Part shown: positions 34,506 through 45,015 of the stretch, one piece after another
Layout of the letters: every line of letters begins with the position of its first letter
Numbering within the stretch: position 1 is the first letter of the stretch
Notes under the pieces: model-generated
Seen by the model: the letters and a program-made list of their open reading frames with translations, nothing else
The model's database searches: none
What the model was told of the DNA's origin: nothing
Program-made: the position numbers and the translations under genes
Source: Sinorhizobium fredii USDA 205
Lineage (GTDB): Bacteria; Pseudomonadota; Alphaproteobacteria; Rhizobiales; Rhizobiaceae
Assembly: GCF_001461695.1 (NCBI RefSeq)
Contig: NZ_AUTC01000130.1
Span: forward strand, 1-64,000
Length of the DNA stretch: 64,000 nucleotides
Reading direction: 5' to 3'

Positions 34506-34939
34506 GCGAGCGGCGGCAGGCGCCGCTTGACCGGCGTCGACTTGACGATCGACGTGTTGGTCTGCGCCTTCTCGGCGATCCGGTCGAGGATCGTGTCGAG
34601 TTCGCCCATGTCGCGCACGAGCAGCTTGGCGATGAAGCAATCGTCACCGGTGATCTTGTCGCATTCGACGATCTCCGGCGTCTCCTGGATCAGTCTTTCG
34701 ACGATGTGCAGCATGCCCGGCATCGGCCGAACGCGGACCACCGCCTGCAGCGGATAGCCTAGCCGCGCCGGGTTGACGGAGACGGTGAAGCCGTTGATCA
34801 CGCCGCGCTCCTCGAGCTTGCGCAGCCTTTCTGCCGCGCTCGGCGAGGAAAGCCCCGCTTCGAGCGCGAGTTCCTTCAGCGACACGCGGGCGTTGGCCGC
34901 GAGAATTTCAAGAATGCGTCGGTCAAGCTCGTCCAGCAT
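34499..34939 (-). CDS. Lrp/AsnC-family transcriptional regulator
   Basis: A 146-residue Lrp-type regulator. The N-terminal HTH (LDELDRRILEILAANARVSL, KELALEAGLSSPSAAERLRK) is followed by the RAM ligand-binding domain (YPLQAVVRVRPMPGMLHIVE, then KITGDDCFIAKLLVRDMGEL). An upstream ATG at 34951 is possible, but GAGG-TTGCCG places the start at 34939. It diverges from an EamA transporter gene across 136 bp that hold a perfect 17-bp palindrome, the likely operator. The final Cys codon and stop lie in the end of a RIME element. Confidence 0.88.
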   Translation of the reverse strand: MLDELDRRILEILAANARVSLKELALEAGLSSPSAAERLRKLEERGVINGFTVSVNPARLGYPLQAVVRVRPMPGMLHIVERLIQETPEIVECDKITGDDCFIAKLLVRDMGELDTILDRIAEKAQTNTSIVKSTPVKRRLPPLAC

Positions 34940-34976
34940 CGGCAACCTCATAAGCCAATCTTGGTCATCTGCCTTT

Positions 34977-34993
34977 GATAATTAGTAATTATC
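34977..34993. promoter_or_regulatory. Perfect 17-bp palindrome, candidate Lrp operator
   Basis: GATAATTA, one base, TAATTATC, perfect 8-bp arms and AT-rich, 37 bp before the Lrp start and 82 bp before the transporter start. Its position and AT-rich dyad character suit an Lrp/AsnC operator controlling both genes. Confidence 0.6.
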
Positions 34994-35075
34994 CCACCTT
35001 CTCCTCTGTAAATCCATATATTCCTTGCGACAGACTCATTACTCTTTCCATAAACGCAGGAATGGAGCGAGCGCG

Positions 35076-35990
35076 ATGGACAGGGATTTGCGGCGCGGAA
35101 GCGCGGAGATGACGGCGGCAATGCTGATTTCGGGGACGATCGGCTGGTTCGTGCTGATGTCGGGACAGCCGGTGACGGGCGTCGTTTTCTGGCGCTGCGT
35201 CTTCGGGGCCGCGACGCTCGCCATCCTTGCCGCGGCGCTCGGCCTCATCGATCTTCGCCACCTGCGGCCAAGGATCGTCGCCCTCGCGGTGCTCGGCGGC
35301 GTGGCGATCGTCGTCAACTGGCTGCTGCTCTTCGAAGCCTATTCGCACGCCTCGATCTCGATCGCGACGATGGTCTACAACACCCAGCCCTTCATGCTGC
35401 TCGGACTGGGCGCGCTTTTCCTCGGCGAGAAGATCACCCCCACCAAGCTCTTCTGGCTCACGGTGTCCTTTGCCGGCATGATGGCGATCGTCTCGGCCAA
35501 GCCGGCGGGCGGCACGGGGACCGGCCATTATCTCGCAGGCATCGTCCTCTCGCTCGGCGCCGCCTTCTTCTACGCGATTGCGGCAATCGTCACCAAGCTT
35601 CTCAAGGGCACGCCGCCGCAGCTCATCGCGCTGATCCAGGTGGTCACCGGCGCGGCGATGCTGGCCCCCTTCGCAATCACGGCGCCACTGCCGCAAACCG
35701 CGTTCCAGTGGACTTTGCTGATCACCATCGGCGTCATCCACACCGGTTTCATGTACATCCTGCTCTATGGCGCGATCCAGCGGCTGCCGACCCATGTGAC
35801 CGGCGCGCTTTCCTTCATCTACCCGATCGCCGCGATCCTGGTCGATCGGATCGCCTTCGGGCACGAATTGCAACCGGTGCAGATCGCCGGTTCGGCCGCG
35901 ATCCTCATTGCAGCGGCCGGCACCAATCTCGGCTGGACGTTTCGTTCGGTCCCGCTTATCAACCGGCAGACCGAACGGAGCGCCCGATGA
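35076..35990 (+). CDS. EamA/DMT-superfamily transporter
   Basis: A 304-residue inner-membrane protein with ten hydrophobic segments in two EamA halves (TAAMLISGTIGWFVLMSGQP first; YLAGIVLSLGAAFFYAIAAI begins the second). It is probably an exporter of amino acids or related metabolites, as these are often paired with a divergent Lrp regulator. The ATG at 35076 has GGAGCG upstream; the longer frame is not supported. The stop overlaps the next gene's ATG by 4 bases. Confidence 0.87.
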   Translation: MDRDLRRGSAEMTAAMLISGTIGWFVLMSGQPVTGVVFWRCVFGAATLAILAAALGLIDLRHLRPRIVALAVLGGVAIVVNWLLLFEAYSHASISIATMVYNTQPFMLLGLGALFLGEKITPTKLFWLTVSFAGMMAIVSAKPAGGTGTGHYLAGIVLSLGAAFFYAIAAIVTKLLKGTPPQLIALIQVVTGAAMLAPFAITAPLPQTAFQWTLLITIGVIHTGFMYILLYGAIQRLPTHVTGALSFIYPIAAILVDRIAFGHELQPVQIAGSAAILIAAAGTNLGWTFRSVPLINRQTERSAR

Positions 35991-36292
35991 TCACCTGCTA
36001 CCTGAAATACGTCATCGACCCTTACAAGCTCAAGGAATTCGAGCATTACGCCAAGCTCTGGATTCCGCTCGTCAATCGGCTCGGCGGCGCGCATCACGGC
36101 TATTTCATGCCGCATGAGGGCGCCAACAACATCGCGCTTGCGCTCTTCAGCTTTCCGTCGCTTGCCACTTACGAGAGCTATCGCGAAAAGATGGCCGCCG
36201 ATCCCGAGTGCCAGGCGGCCTTCGCCTATGCCGAGGAGACGCGCTGCATATTGAGCTACGAACGCAGCTTCATGCGTCCAGTGTTTGAATGA
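35987..36292 (+). CDS. NIPSNAP-family protein
   Basis: A 101-residue ferredoxin-like-fold protein of the NIPSNAP family: CYLKYVIDPYKLKEFEHYAK, GGAHHGYFMPHEGANNIALA, YESYREKMAADPECQAAF and the closing SYERSFMRPV. The function of bacterial members is not established. It is translationally coupled to the EamA transporter (ATGA overlap), so the two share an operon, probably under the Lrp regulator. It converges with the ChaC gene, 7 bp away. Confidence 0.87.
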   Translation: MITCYLKYVIDPYKLKEFEHYAKLWIPLVNRLGGAHHGYFMPHEGANNIALALFSFPSLATYESYREKMAADPECQAAFAYAEETRCILSYERSFMRPVFE

Positions 36293-36299
36293 GTACCGC

Positions 36300-37010
36300 T
36301 TAAGGGCGCTGCTCCATGCTGCGCTCGATGCACTCCGCTACGAGCGCTTGCAGGCGCCACAAATTGCGGTCTCGAATGCCCCTGGCCTCGAGATGCGTCA
36401 CAGTGTTGAGGAGGTACTCCGCGCCCGAGCCGACATGACCGCAGGCTCGGGCCAGGACTTCGGCGACGGCCTCGAGCGGGAGACGTCCGGCATAGGATGG
36501 CGAAGCGCGATTCATGACGAAACCCAAAGCGGGAAGAGAACCGCGTGCCGTCTCGACCTTGATCCAGCGGGGCATGCTGTTGGGCGGCTTGTAGGTGAAT
36601 TCACGCCGGAACAGCCTTGCGAGTTGCCCTTCGAGGTCGTCGTTCGGCAGTTCGTAAAGAACGCCCCGGCACTGCCCTCCCCGATCGAGGGCCATCATGA
36701 GCCCCGGCTCTTCGGGTGTTCCGCGAAAACGGAGCATCCGGAAGCAGAAAGACCGATGCCAGCCGCGGGCGATGCCAATCTCTTCTCCGACATGGCCGAT
36801 CTCCGGCTTCCAGATCAATGATCCATAGGCGAAGAGCAAGGTTGGCGTGCCGGGAGCCGGGTGGCTCTTCGTCATCCGCGCCACCCAGTCGTCATATTCG
36901 GCGTCAGTATGCAGTTTCATCCCGGGTCCCGGACCGCTGTCCTCAACCGCTCTGTGCACCTGCGCGACATGGGCCGAGGTCAAGCTGAATGATCTTGATC
37001 TGTGAGACAT
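36300..37010 (-). CDS. ChaC-like gamma-glutamylcyclotransferase
   Basis: A 236-residue ChaC-family enzyme releasing 5-oxoproline from gamma-glutamyl peptides, chiefly glutathione. The substrate-binding motif is LFAYGSLIWKPE (Y-G-S-L), and the catalytic glutamate lies in MLRFRGTPEEPGLMMALD. The C-terminal half (YLLNTVTHLEARGIRDRNLW) matches ChaC. The start at 37010 is set by GGAG eight bases upstream; the open frame before it is not conserved. Glutathione synthesis (gshB) is nearby but in a different unit. Confidence 0.88.
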   Translation of the reverse strand: MSHRSRSFSLTSAHVAQVHRAVEDSGPGPGMKLHTDAEYDDWVARMTKSHPAPGTPTLLFAYGSLIWKPEIGHVGEEIGIARGWHRSFCFRMLRFRGTPEEPGLMMALDRGGQCRGVLYELPNDDLEGQLARLFRREFTYKPPNSMPRWIKVETARGSLPALGFVMNRASPSYAGRLPLEAVAEVLARACGHVGSGAEYLLNTVTHLEARGIRDRNLWRLQALVAECIERSMEQRP

Positions 37011-37092
37011 GTCAAAATCTCCGCCACGCCGAAGAGGATCGCGCAACGGTTCCTCGGACGCAAGCTGCCCGCCGTTTGCGCCTGCATTCCTC

Positions 37093-37734
37093 CTACCGGC
37101 GCGCCTCGGCGGCCATGCTGACCGCCAGGCTCGCCAACACCGTGCTCATCATCCAGCGCTGCACCAGCATGAAGAGGGGTCGACCCGCCAGCAAGGCGGC
37201 GATCGACCCGGCCGTCACCGCGATCAGCGCATTGACGGTAACGCTGATGACGATCTGCAGGCTGCCGAAGACCAGCGACTGCAGGAGCACGCTTCCGGAC
37301 TCCGATCGGATGAACTGCGGCAGCAGCGAAAGATAGAGTGCCGCCACTTTCGGATTGAGCAGGCTGGTGACAAGCCCCATGACGAAGAGCTTGCGCGGTC
37401 CATCCTTCGGCAGGTCGCGGACCTGGAACGGCGAGCGTCCGCCGGGCTTCACGGCCTGCCAGGCGAGGTAAAGCAGATAGAGGGCGCCCGCGAAGCACAG
37501 CGCATTATGGGCGAACGGCACCGCCAGCAGCAGCGCGGTGATGCCGAGCGCGGCAAAAACCATGTAGAAGACGAAGCCGAGCGCCACGCCGCCGAGCGAG
37601 ACGAGGCCGGCCGCCGGGCCCTGGCAGATCGAGCGGGAGATCAGATAGATCATGTTCGGCCCCGGCGTCAGCACCATGCCGAGGGCGATCAAAGCGAAGC
37701 CAATAAGGTTCTGAAATTCCGGCACGATATACAT
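37093..37734 (-). CDS. LysE-family amino-acid exporter
   Basis: A 213-residue LysE/RhtB transporter with six hydrophobic segments. The family signature GMVLTPGPNMIYLISRSICQ is at the end of helix 1, and SLLNPKVAALYLSLLPQFI is the second conserved block. It is an inner-membrane export protein; the substrate is not readable. The open frame runs much further upstream, but helix 1 starts just after MYIVPEFQNL. For the ATG at 37734 the AAGGG is almost adjacent, so a GTG three codons on could be the real start. It lies on the same strand as and 82 bp before ChaC. Confidence 0.84.
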   Translation of the reverse strand: MYIVPEFQNLIGFALIALGMVLTPGPNMIYLISRSICQGPAAGLVSLGGVALGFVFYMVFAALGITALLLAVPFAHNALCFAGALYLLYLAWQAVKPGGRSPFQVRDLPKDGPRKLFVMGLVTSLLNPKVAALYLSLLPQFIRSESGSVLLQSLVFGSLQIVISVTVNALIAVTAGSIAALLAGRPLFMLVQRWMMSTVLASLAVSMAAEARR

Positions 37735-38012
37735 CCCTTCCGCAGTTTTTCGGAAGGTGTACGGCTCCCCGACTCCGGGCAACGTCGTTCTTGTCACCGG
37801 ATCAATTTTTCCCGCCGAAACCGGCCGGGCGCTCAAGCGAATTCGCTTTCTGCGTCGCGACGGGGGGCGCCTTGGAAAAATGATTTCCCAACCAGCGGTT
37901 TTGCTATCGCTTTTTCCTCCGACCGCCCGGATCCACGGCTTTCCTGCTCTGGAATGCACCGTTCATTGTTCCTATTCTCACGACAACTATTTTGAACGAC
38001 GGGAGAAACGAA

Positions 38013-38981
38013 ATGCCTGAAGCGCGCAAGCCCGGCCGCGGCCGCGTCTTTTCCTCGATCACCGAAACGATCGGCGACACTCCCATCGTGCGGCTCGATA
38101 AGCTCGCCCGGGAAAAGGGCGTGAAGGCGAACCTGCTCGCCAAGCTGGAATTCTTCAACCCGATCGCCTCGGTCAAGGACCGCATCGGCGTTGCCATGGT
38201 CGAAGCGCTCGAGGCGCAGGGCAAGATCGAACCCGGCCGCACGACGCTTGTCGAACCGACCTCCGGCAACACCGGCATCGCGCTCGCCTTCGTCGCGGCT
38301 GCGAAAGGGTACAGGCTGATCCTCACCATGCCCGAGACGATGTCCGTCGAACGGCGCAAGATGCTTGCGCTGCTCGGCGCCGAACTGGTGCTGACCGAGG
38401 GCGCCAAGGGCATGAAAGGGGCGATCGCCAAGGCGCAGGAACTCGTCGAGACGCTGCCCGACGCCATCATTCCGCAGCAGTTCGAAAACCCGGCCAATCC
38501 GGAGATCCACCGCAGGACGACGGCCGAGGAAATCTGGAACGACACCGAGGGCAGCGTCGATATCCTCGTTTCGGGCATCGGCACCGGCGGCACGATCACC
38601 GGCGCCGGCCAGGTGCTGAAGGCCCGCAAGCCGTCGGTCAAGGTGATCGCCGTCGAGCCCGAGGAATCGCCGATTCTCTCCGGCGGCGCGCCCGGACCGC
38701 ACAAGATCCAGGGGATCGGCGCCGGCTTCGCGCCGCCGATCCTCGACACGGGCGTCTATGACGAGGTGATCACCGTGAATGCGGCAGAGGCCGTGGAAGT
38801 GGCGCGTCTCGTCGCCAGGCTTGAAGGCGTGCCGGTCGGCATTTCCTCGGGTGCGGCGCTGCAGGCGGCGATCGAAATCGGCCAACGCGAGGAAAACGCC
38901 GGCAAGACAATCGTGGTGATCATTCCCTCCTTTGCGGAGCGCTATCTCTCGACGGTGCTGTTCGAGGGGCTTGGCGCATAG
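38013..38981 (+). CDS. cysK: Cysteine synthase A (O-acetylserine sulfhydrylase)
   Basis: A 322-residue PLP enzyme making cysteine from O-acetylserine and sulfide. The PLP lysine is in [16 protein letters not shown], the substrate loop is [14 protein letters not shown], and the phosphate-binding glycine loop is [12 protein letters not shown]. The C-terminal [13 protein letters not shown] is typical of CysK rather than CysM. The ATG at 38013 has GGAG eight bases upstream. It is monocistronic, divergent from the LysE gene across about 280 bp with no recognised motif, and convergent with comM. Confidence 0.95.
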   Translation: MPEARKPGRGRVFSSITETIGDTPIVRLDKLAREKGVKANLLAKLEFFNPIASVKDRIGVAMVEALEAQGKIEPGRTTLVEPTSGNTGIALAFVAAAKGYRLILTMPETMSVERRKMLALLGAELVLTEGAKGMKGAIAKAQELVETLPDAIIPQQFENPANPEIHRRTTAEEIWNDTEGSVDILVSGIGTGGTITGAGQVLKARKPSVKVIAVEPEESPILSGGAPGPHKIQGIGAGFAPPILDTGVYDEVITVNAAEAVEVARLVARLEGVPVGISSGAALQAAIEIGQREENAGKTIVVIIPSFAERYLSTVLFEGLGA

Positions 38982-39065
38982 GCCAAGCCTCGCTTTGCTC
39001 CAAGCGCCGCCCCGGGCCCCTCGAAACAACAGGGAGATCGCTCCCCCTTCCTCGGCCGTGACCGC

Positions 39066-40598
39066 CTACGCCGCCGCCGGCAGGCGCTCGCCGGCGACGC
39101 GGTAGGAGATCGCCTCGGCGAGATGGATGCGCCCGACGGTCGGCGCCTCGTCCAGATCGGCGAGGGTGCGGGCGACCTTCAGGACGCGATGGTAGCCGCG
39201 CGCCGAAAACTTCATCTTCTCCGCCGCATCCCTCAAGAGCTGCAGTCCCGCCGCGTCGGGCGCGGCGATCTTCTCGATCATCGTCGTCGATGCCCGCGCA
39301 TTGCTCGTCAGCTCCGGATGGCCGAGGGCGGCGAAGCGATCCCTCTGCAGTTCACGAGCGCGGGCAACGCGGCGGGCGACGGCGGCGCTCGCCTCGGCGG
39401 TGCCGGGCCGGATCAGGTCGGCGGCACTGACGGCGGGCACGTCGATGCGGATGTCGATGCGGTCCATCAGCGGGCCGGAAATCCGCGCCTGGTAGTCGGC
39501 CATGCAGCGCGGGCCGCGGGCGCAGCTGCGGCCCGGCTCGCCGGCCATGCCGCAGCGGCAGGGGTTCATGGCGGCGACGAGCTGGATCGCCGCCGGATAG
39601 CTGACGCGGTGATTGGCGCGGGCAATGACGCACTCCGCGGTTTCGAGCGGCTGGCGCAGGGCATCGAGAACCTGCGGCGGGAACTCCGGAAACTCGTCGA
39701 GAAATAGCACGCCATTATGGGCGAGCGACGCCTCGCCCGGCTTTGCGCGCAAGCCGCCGCCGATCAACGCCGCCATGGTGGCCGAATGGTGCGGCGCCCG
39801 GAATGGCCGGCGGTCGGAAAGCTTGCCGCCCGGCAAGTGCCCGGCGATCGAATGGATCATCGAGACTTCGAGCAGCTCGGCCGGGGAAAGCGGCGGCAGG
39901 ATGGAGGGCAGACGCGCCGCCAGCATCGACTTGCCGGACCCTGGCGGGCCGACCATCAGTAGATTGTGGTTTCCCGCCGCTGCCACTTCGAGCGCCCGCT
40001 TGGCGCTTTCCTGGCCCTTGATGTCGGCGAGATCGGGAAGGTTGGCAGCGGCGGCGCGGATGGCGGGCTCGGGACGCGAGAGCACCTGCGTGCCGCGGAA
40101 ATGATTGGCGATGGCGATCAGGCTGCGCGGCGCGAGGATATCGATCTCCGACCCGGCCCAGGCCGCTTCCGCACCGCTTTCGGCCGGGCAGATCAGCCCC
40201 TTGCCGAGCGCATTTGCGCCGATTGCCGCCGGCAGGGCGCCGGCGACCGGCGCGATCGTGCCGTCGAGATTGAGCTCGCCGATAACGACATAGCCGGAAA
40301 GCGCGTCGGCGGGAACGGCGCCAAGCGCCGCCATCAGCCCGAGCGCGATCGCCAGATCGAAATGGCTGCCTTCCTTCGGGAGGTCGGCCGGCGCCAGATT
40401 GACGGTCACCTTTTTCGCCGGCAACGCCAGACCGGAGGCGTGCAGCGCCGCCTGGACGCGCTCGCGGCTTTCGGCAACTGCCTTGTCGGGCAGGCCGACG
40501 ATCTGCATGCCGACCTTTCCCGGCGCCACCATCACCTGGACGTCGACCGGAACGCCGTCGATCCCGTGAAACGCAACCGTGCTGACGCGCGAAACCAT
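39066..40598 (-). CDS. comM: YifB/ComM-family Mg-chelatase-like AAA+ ATPase
   Basis: A 510-residue ComM-type helicase linked to branch migration in transformation and recombination. The N-terminal Lon-like/ChlI domain (MQIVGLPDKAVAESRERVQA) is followed by AAA+ Walker A MVGPPGSGKSMLAARLP, Walker B GVLFLDEFPEF, and a zinc-like cysteine cluster NPCRCGM...SCARGPRC. The sensor/arginine-finger block is SGPLMDRIDIRIDVP. The start at 40598 begins the conserved MVSRVSTVAFHG. It sits on the gshB strand, 177 bp downstream, as is common in rhizobia. Confidence 0.93.
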   Translation of the reverse strand: MVSRVSTVAFHGIDGVPVDVQVMVAPGKVGMQIVGLPDKAVAESRERVQAALHASGLALPAKKVTVNLAPADLPKEGSHFDLAIALGLMAALGAVPADALSGYVVIGELNLDGTIAPVAGALPAAIGANALGKGLICPAESGAEAAWAGSEIDILAPRSLIAIANHFRGTQVLSRPEPAIRAAAANLPDLADIKGQESAKRALEVAAAGNHNLLMVGPPGSGKSMLAARLPSILPPLSPAELLEVSMIHSIAGHLPGGKLSDRRPFRAPHHSATMAALIGGGLRAKPGEASLAHNGVLFLDEFPEFPPQVLDALRQPLETAECVIARANHRVSYPAAIQLVAAMNPCRCGMAGEPGRSCARGPRCMADYQARISGPLMDRIDIRIDVPAVSAADLIRPGTAEASAAVARRVARARELQRDRFAALGHPELTSNARASTTMIEKIAAPDAAGLQLLRDAAEKMKFSARGYHRVLKVARTLADLDEAPTVGRIHLAEAISYRVAGERLPAAA

Positions 40599-40775
40599 GA
40601 TGCCCCCATCGCTCCGGCCTGCACCGCACAACCGCCGCCGGTAACACGCCAAATCTTGCACGGTACGCGCTTAAAAACAAGAACAATAATAGAACAAACG
40701 CGCGATTGACGATGCCGGCGCGCGGACGCATACGGTCGGGCACGTCCGTTTTTTCTCAGCGATGGCGGAAGCGGT

Positions 40776-41723
40776 TCAGCCGCGCTTCTTCTCGATCGCA
40801 TCCCAAAGCAGGCTCGCCACATCGGCGCCGCCGAACTTCTTGACCTCGCGGATGCCGGTCGGCGACGTGACGTTGATCTCGGTCATGTAGTCGCCGATCA
40901 CGTCGATGCCGACGAAGAGGAAGCCGCGCTCTTTCAGCGCCGGGCCGATGCGGGTGCAGATTTCCTGTTCACGCGCGGTAAGCTCGGTCGCCTCGGCGCG
41001 CCCGCCGACATGCATATTGGAGCGGGCGTCATGCTCGGCCGGAACCCGGTTGATCGCACCGACCGGCTCGCCGTCGACGAGCAGGATGCGCTTGTCGCCC
41101 TTGCGGACGGCCGGCAGGTATTCCTGGGCGATGAAGGGCTCGCGGAACATCTGGCCGAACATTTCGAGCAGCGAGGAGAGGTTGCGGTCGTCGCGCGCCG
41201 AATGGAAGACGCCGGCGCCGCCATTGCCGTAGAGCGGCTTCAGGATGATGTCGCCCATTTCCTGGCGGAAGCGGGCGATCTCGCCCGCGTCGCGGGTGAT
41301 TAGCGTCCGCGGCATCAGGTCGGGGAATTCGGTGACGAAGATCTTCTCCGGGGAATTGCGCACCCAGGCCGGATCGTTGACGACCAGCGTCTTCGGGTGC
41401 AGCCGCTCCAAGAGGTGCGTCGAGGTGATATAGGCCATGTCGAAGGGCGGATCCTGGCGAAGCAGGATGACGTCCATGGTCGAAAGGTCGATCCGCTCCG
41501 GCTCGTCCAGGGTGAAGTGGTCGCCCTTGACATCGCGCAGCGTCATCTGCTGGGCCGTCGCATAGACCTTGCCGTCGCGCAGCGACAGCCTGTCGGGCGT
41601 GTAATGGAACAGGCGGTAGCCGCGCGCCTGCGCCTCGAGGCTCATGGCAAAGGTCGAATCGCCCGCAATGGTGATGCCCGAGACATGGTCCATCTGGACC
41701 CCGACATTGACGATTCTTGCCAT
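40776..41723 (-). CDS. gshB: Glutathione synthetase
   Basis: A 315-residue ATP-grasp enzyme joining gamma-glutamylcysteine and glycine; E. coli GshB is 316. It starts [20 protein letters not shown]-grasp segments are [40 protein letters not shown], and the metal-binding [28 protein letters not shown] precedes the ATG. In rhizobia it normally follows rsmI and yraN; here the ugp operon and an endonuclease-fold gene lie in between. The 176 bp upstream contain a RIME fragment. Confidence 0.95.
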   Translation of the reverse strand: MARIVNVGVQMDHVSGITIAGDSTFAMSLEAQARGYRLFHYTPDRLSLRDGKVYATAQQMTLRDVKGDHFTLDEPERIDLSTMDVILLRQDPPFDMAYITSTHLLERLHPKTLVVNDPAWVRNSPEKIFVTEFPDLMPRTLITRDAGEIARFRQEMGDIILKPLYGNGGAGVFHSARDDRNLSSLLEMFGQMFREPFIAQEYLPAVRKGDKRILLVDGEPVGAINRVPAEHDARSNMHVGGRAEATELTAREQEICTRIGPALKERGFLFVGIDVIGDYMTEINVTSPTGIREVKKFGGADVASLLWDAIEKKRG

Positions 41724-41786
41724 TTTCCCGTTCCTGTTGGATCCCGGCTGCATAAGCCCGGAGCGAAGACGCTTTCGGCGAAATTA

Positions 41787-41815
41787 TACAGCAATTCAAG
41801 GCGCTGCAGCGGCGC
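41787..41815. repeat. RIME fragment
   Basis: TACAGCAATTCAAGGCGCTG matches the centre of RIME copy 2 (CAGCAATTCAAAGTGCTACA) with a few changes. Neither flanking palindrome is complete, so this is a decayed remnant between gshB and the nuclease-fold gene. Confidence 0.55.
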
Positions 41816-41899
41816 TGCCTGTCCGCAAGAACCGGCAGACGCCTCGGCGAAGTCCGCAACATGTAGAATGCGCGCTGCCGTTAGGCAAGGAGACCGAAG

Positions 41900-42876
41900 C
41901 TATTCGAAGCCCTCGACGATGCAGGTGATGAGGTCGTGATCGGAGAGCGGACGGCCGGAGGCGTCGAGCGAGGAAATGATACGGCTTTCGCCGATCTTCA
42001 GGCCTCGCGTCAGGAACCAGTCGAGCTTCATCGCCCGCTTCGGCCAACGGGTGATCAGGCTCGGACGGGTAGTCATCCGGTCGATCGGTCCGCCGTGGCG
42101 GGTGAAACCGCGTGCGGCGCTCGCCGCAAAGAGGCCCTCTGCCTCGAAATCGCCCCCGACATGGTTGCCCGTGTTGAAATCGCCGCCGATCAGGATGGGC
42201 AACCCCGGAAAGGCCGCGTCCAGCGCATCGATAAGCTCCCTGACCTGACGCTCGCGATAGGCGGCCGTCGTGGCGCTTTCCAGATGCGTGGAAATGGCGA
42301 CGAAGGGGCCGGCCTGCGTGTCGATCACGGCGCCGACGGCGCAACGCTCACCGAGGCGCGGCTGATCGCCGCCATCCATGAACCACAGGCGCTCGCCCCA
42401 GAGCCGCAACAGGAAGGGACGCCGGAACGGAGTGGAAGCCATAAGCGCGTTGCCGTGGAAGCCCTTGTCGTTGAAGTCGTCCCTGCAGAATTCGCGCTCG
42501 GTATCGGATCCGAGGCCGAGTTCAATGAATTCGACGCCATAGGCGTATTGCATCGCCAGCGCCGCCGCGACCTCGGCGGTCGTGTGGCGCTGACCGGTGC
42601 GAGCCATGCCGTTGTCCATCTCCGAAAGCAGAACGAGCTGCGCGCCGGTCGCGCGGAGATGGTCGGCGCTTTCTTCGGGAAAGAGGCAGCGTTCGAGGTT
42701 CCAGGCCGCAACGGTGAAGGGAAACGCGAGCGCTCCGGAGGCTGAGCCGCCGAGCTCGATCGTGTTCATCGCCTCGAGCCCCGCCATGACGGCGTCATGG
42801 GCGGCAATGCTACGCCGGGCAAATCCCTTGCGATCCTCCTGCGAAGGGACGGCGAGCGTCGCTACGGTCTCTTCAA

Positions 42877-42880
<4 letters not shown>
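41900..42880 (-). CDS. Endonuclease/exonuclease/phosphatase-family protein
   Basis: A 326-residue metal-dependent phosphodiesterase/phosphatase of the DNase I-like fold. Motifs in order: [17 protein letters not shown], the catalytic glutamate region [17 protein letters not shown], the D-X-N motif [12 protein letters not shown], and the terminal SDHDLIT. It starts with GTG, overlapping the ugpC stop by 4 bases, so it is the last gene of the ugp operon. A role in degrading phosphodiester or phospholipid substrates imported by Ugp is an attractive inference but unproven. Confidence 0.83.
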
Positions 42881-44025
<1,145 letters not shown>

Positions 44026-44116
44026 TGGCTGCCTCCGTTTGCGCGATTGCAAGTCGCGACGCGAACACCAAATCCGCTTCGCCCTCTTCTCGTTCCATTC
44101 CAATTTCGGTTCTGGC

Positions 44117-44160
44117 GCATTTCCGGACGGCGAACCGCTACGCCCTTCGCCTGGAAATGC
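44117..44160. repeat. Short palindromic repeat in ugpE-ugpC gap
   Basis: GCATTTCCGGACGGCGAA pairs with TTCGCCTGGAAATGC. It has the same layout as the repeat at 13081-13125. It lies two bases from the ugpE stop and could form an mRNA hairpin between ugpE and ugpC. Confidence 0.7.
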
Positions 44161-44162
44161 TT

Positions 44163-45005
44163 CTATTTGTCGCTTTCTGTGAGCCCCTTGATGAACCAGC
44201 GCTGGAAGATGACGACGATCATCACCGGGGGAAGCATGGCGAGGATCGCCAGCGCGAAGGCCTCGTTGTAATCGGGGATGTTGGAGCCGACCCAGACGAG
44301 CAGGATCTGCTTGATGCCACGCACCAGCGTGAAGAAGCCCTCGTCGGTCGTCATCAAGGTTGGCCAGAGATACTGGTTCCAGCCGTAGACGAACATGATG
44401 ATGAAGATCGCCGCCATCATGGTGCGCGACAGCGGCACCAGCACGTCGATGAAGAATTTGAACGGTCCCGCGCCGTCGATGCGCGCCGCCTCCAAGAGTT
44501 CGTCCGGCACCGACTTGAAGAATTGGCGGAAATAGAAGGTGCCCGTTGCCGAAGCGAGAAGCGGCACGATCAGCCCGGTATAGGTGTTCGTCAGCTTCAA
44601 CGCATTCATCACCTCGTAGGAAGGCAGGATGCGGACTTCGAGCGGCAGGAGCAACGTCGTGAAGATCACCCAGAAGAAGAAGGTTGCCAGCGGGAAGCGA
44701 AAATAGACGATCGCATAGGCCGCGAGCATCGAGAGGACGATCTTGCCGACCGCGAAGCCGAGGCCGAGGATCATCGAGTTCAGCATCATGTTGAAGCCGG
44801 TGACCTTGCCGGTGAAGCCGCCCTCGCGGGTCAGCACAGCCTCGTAGGTCTCGGCGAAATGGCCGCCCCAGGTGAGGCTGAGGCCGTTGCGATGGATGTC
44901 GGCCGCCTCATGCGTCGAGGTCATGAAGGCGACCACGACCGGCGCCACCATGATGAAGACGCCGATAAGCAGGATGACGTGGTCGAAGAACCGGGTGCGA
45001 TGCAT
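44163..45005 (-). CDS. ugpE: sn-glycerol-3-phosphate ABC transporter permease
   Basis: A 280-residue CUT1 permease with six membrane helices ([20 protein letters not shown] is the first). The ATPase-coupling EAA loop is [20 protein letters not shown], followed by [15 protein letters not shown] and the C-terminal [14 protein letters not shown] typical of UgpE. GAGG eight bases before supports the ATG at 45005 over a GTG three codons upstream. It follows ugpA by 10 bp in the ugpBAEC operon and is separated from ugpC by a palindromic repeat. Confidence 0.93.
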   Translation of the reverse strand: MHRTRFFDHVILLIGVFIMVAPVVVAFMTSTHEAADIHRNGLSLTWGGHFAETYEAVLTREGGFTGKVTGFNMMLNSMILGLGFAVGKIVLSMLAAYAIVYFRFPLATFFFWVIFTTLLLPLEVRILPSYEVMNALKLTNTYTGLIVPLLASATGTFYFRQFFKSVPDELLEAARIDGAGPFKFFIDVLVPLSRTMMAAIFIIMFVYGWNQYLWPTLMTTDEGFFTLVRGIKQILLVWVGSNIPDYNEAFALAILAMLPPVMIVVIFQRWFIKGLTESDK

Positions 45006-45015
45006 CGCCGTCACC

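Noticed and set aside
41787..41815. Full RIME copy upstream of gshB
   Set aside because: Only the central segment matches; listed as a fragment.
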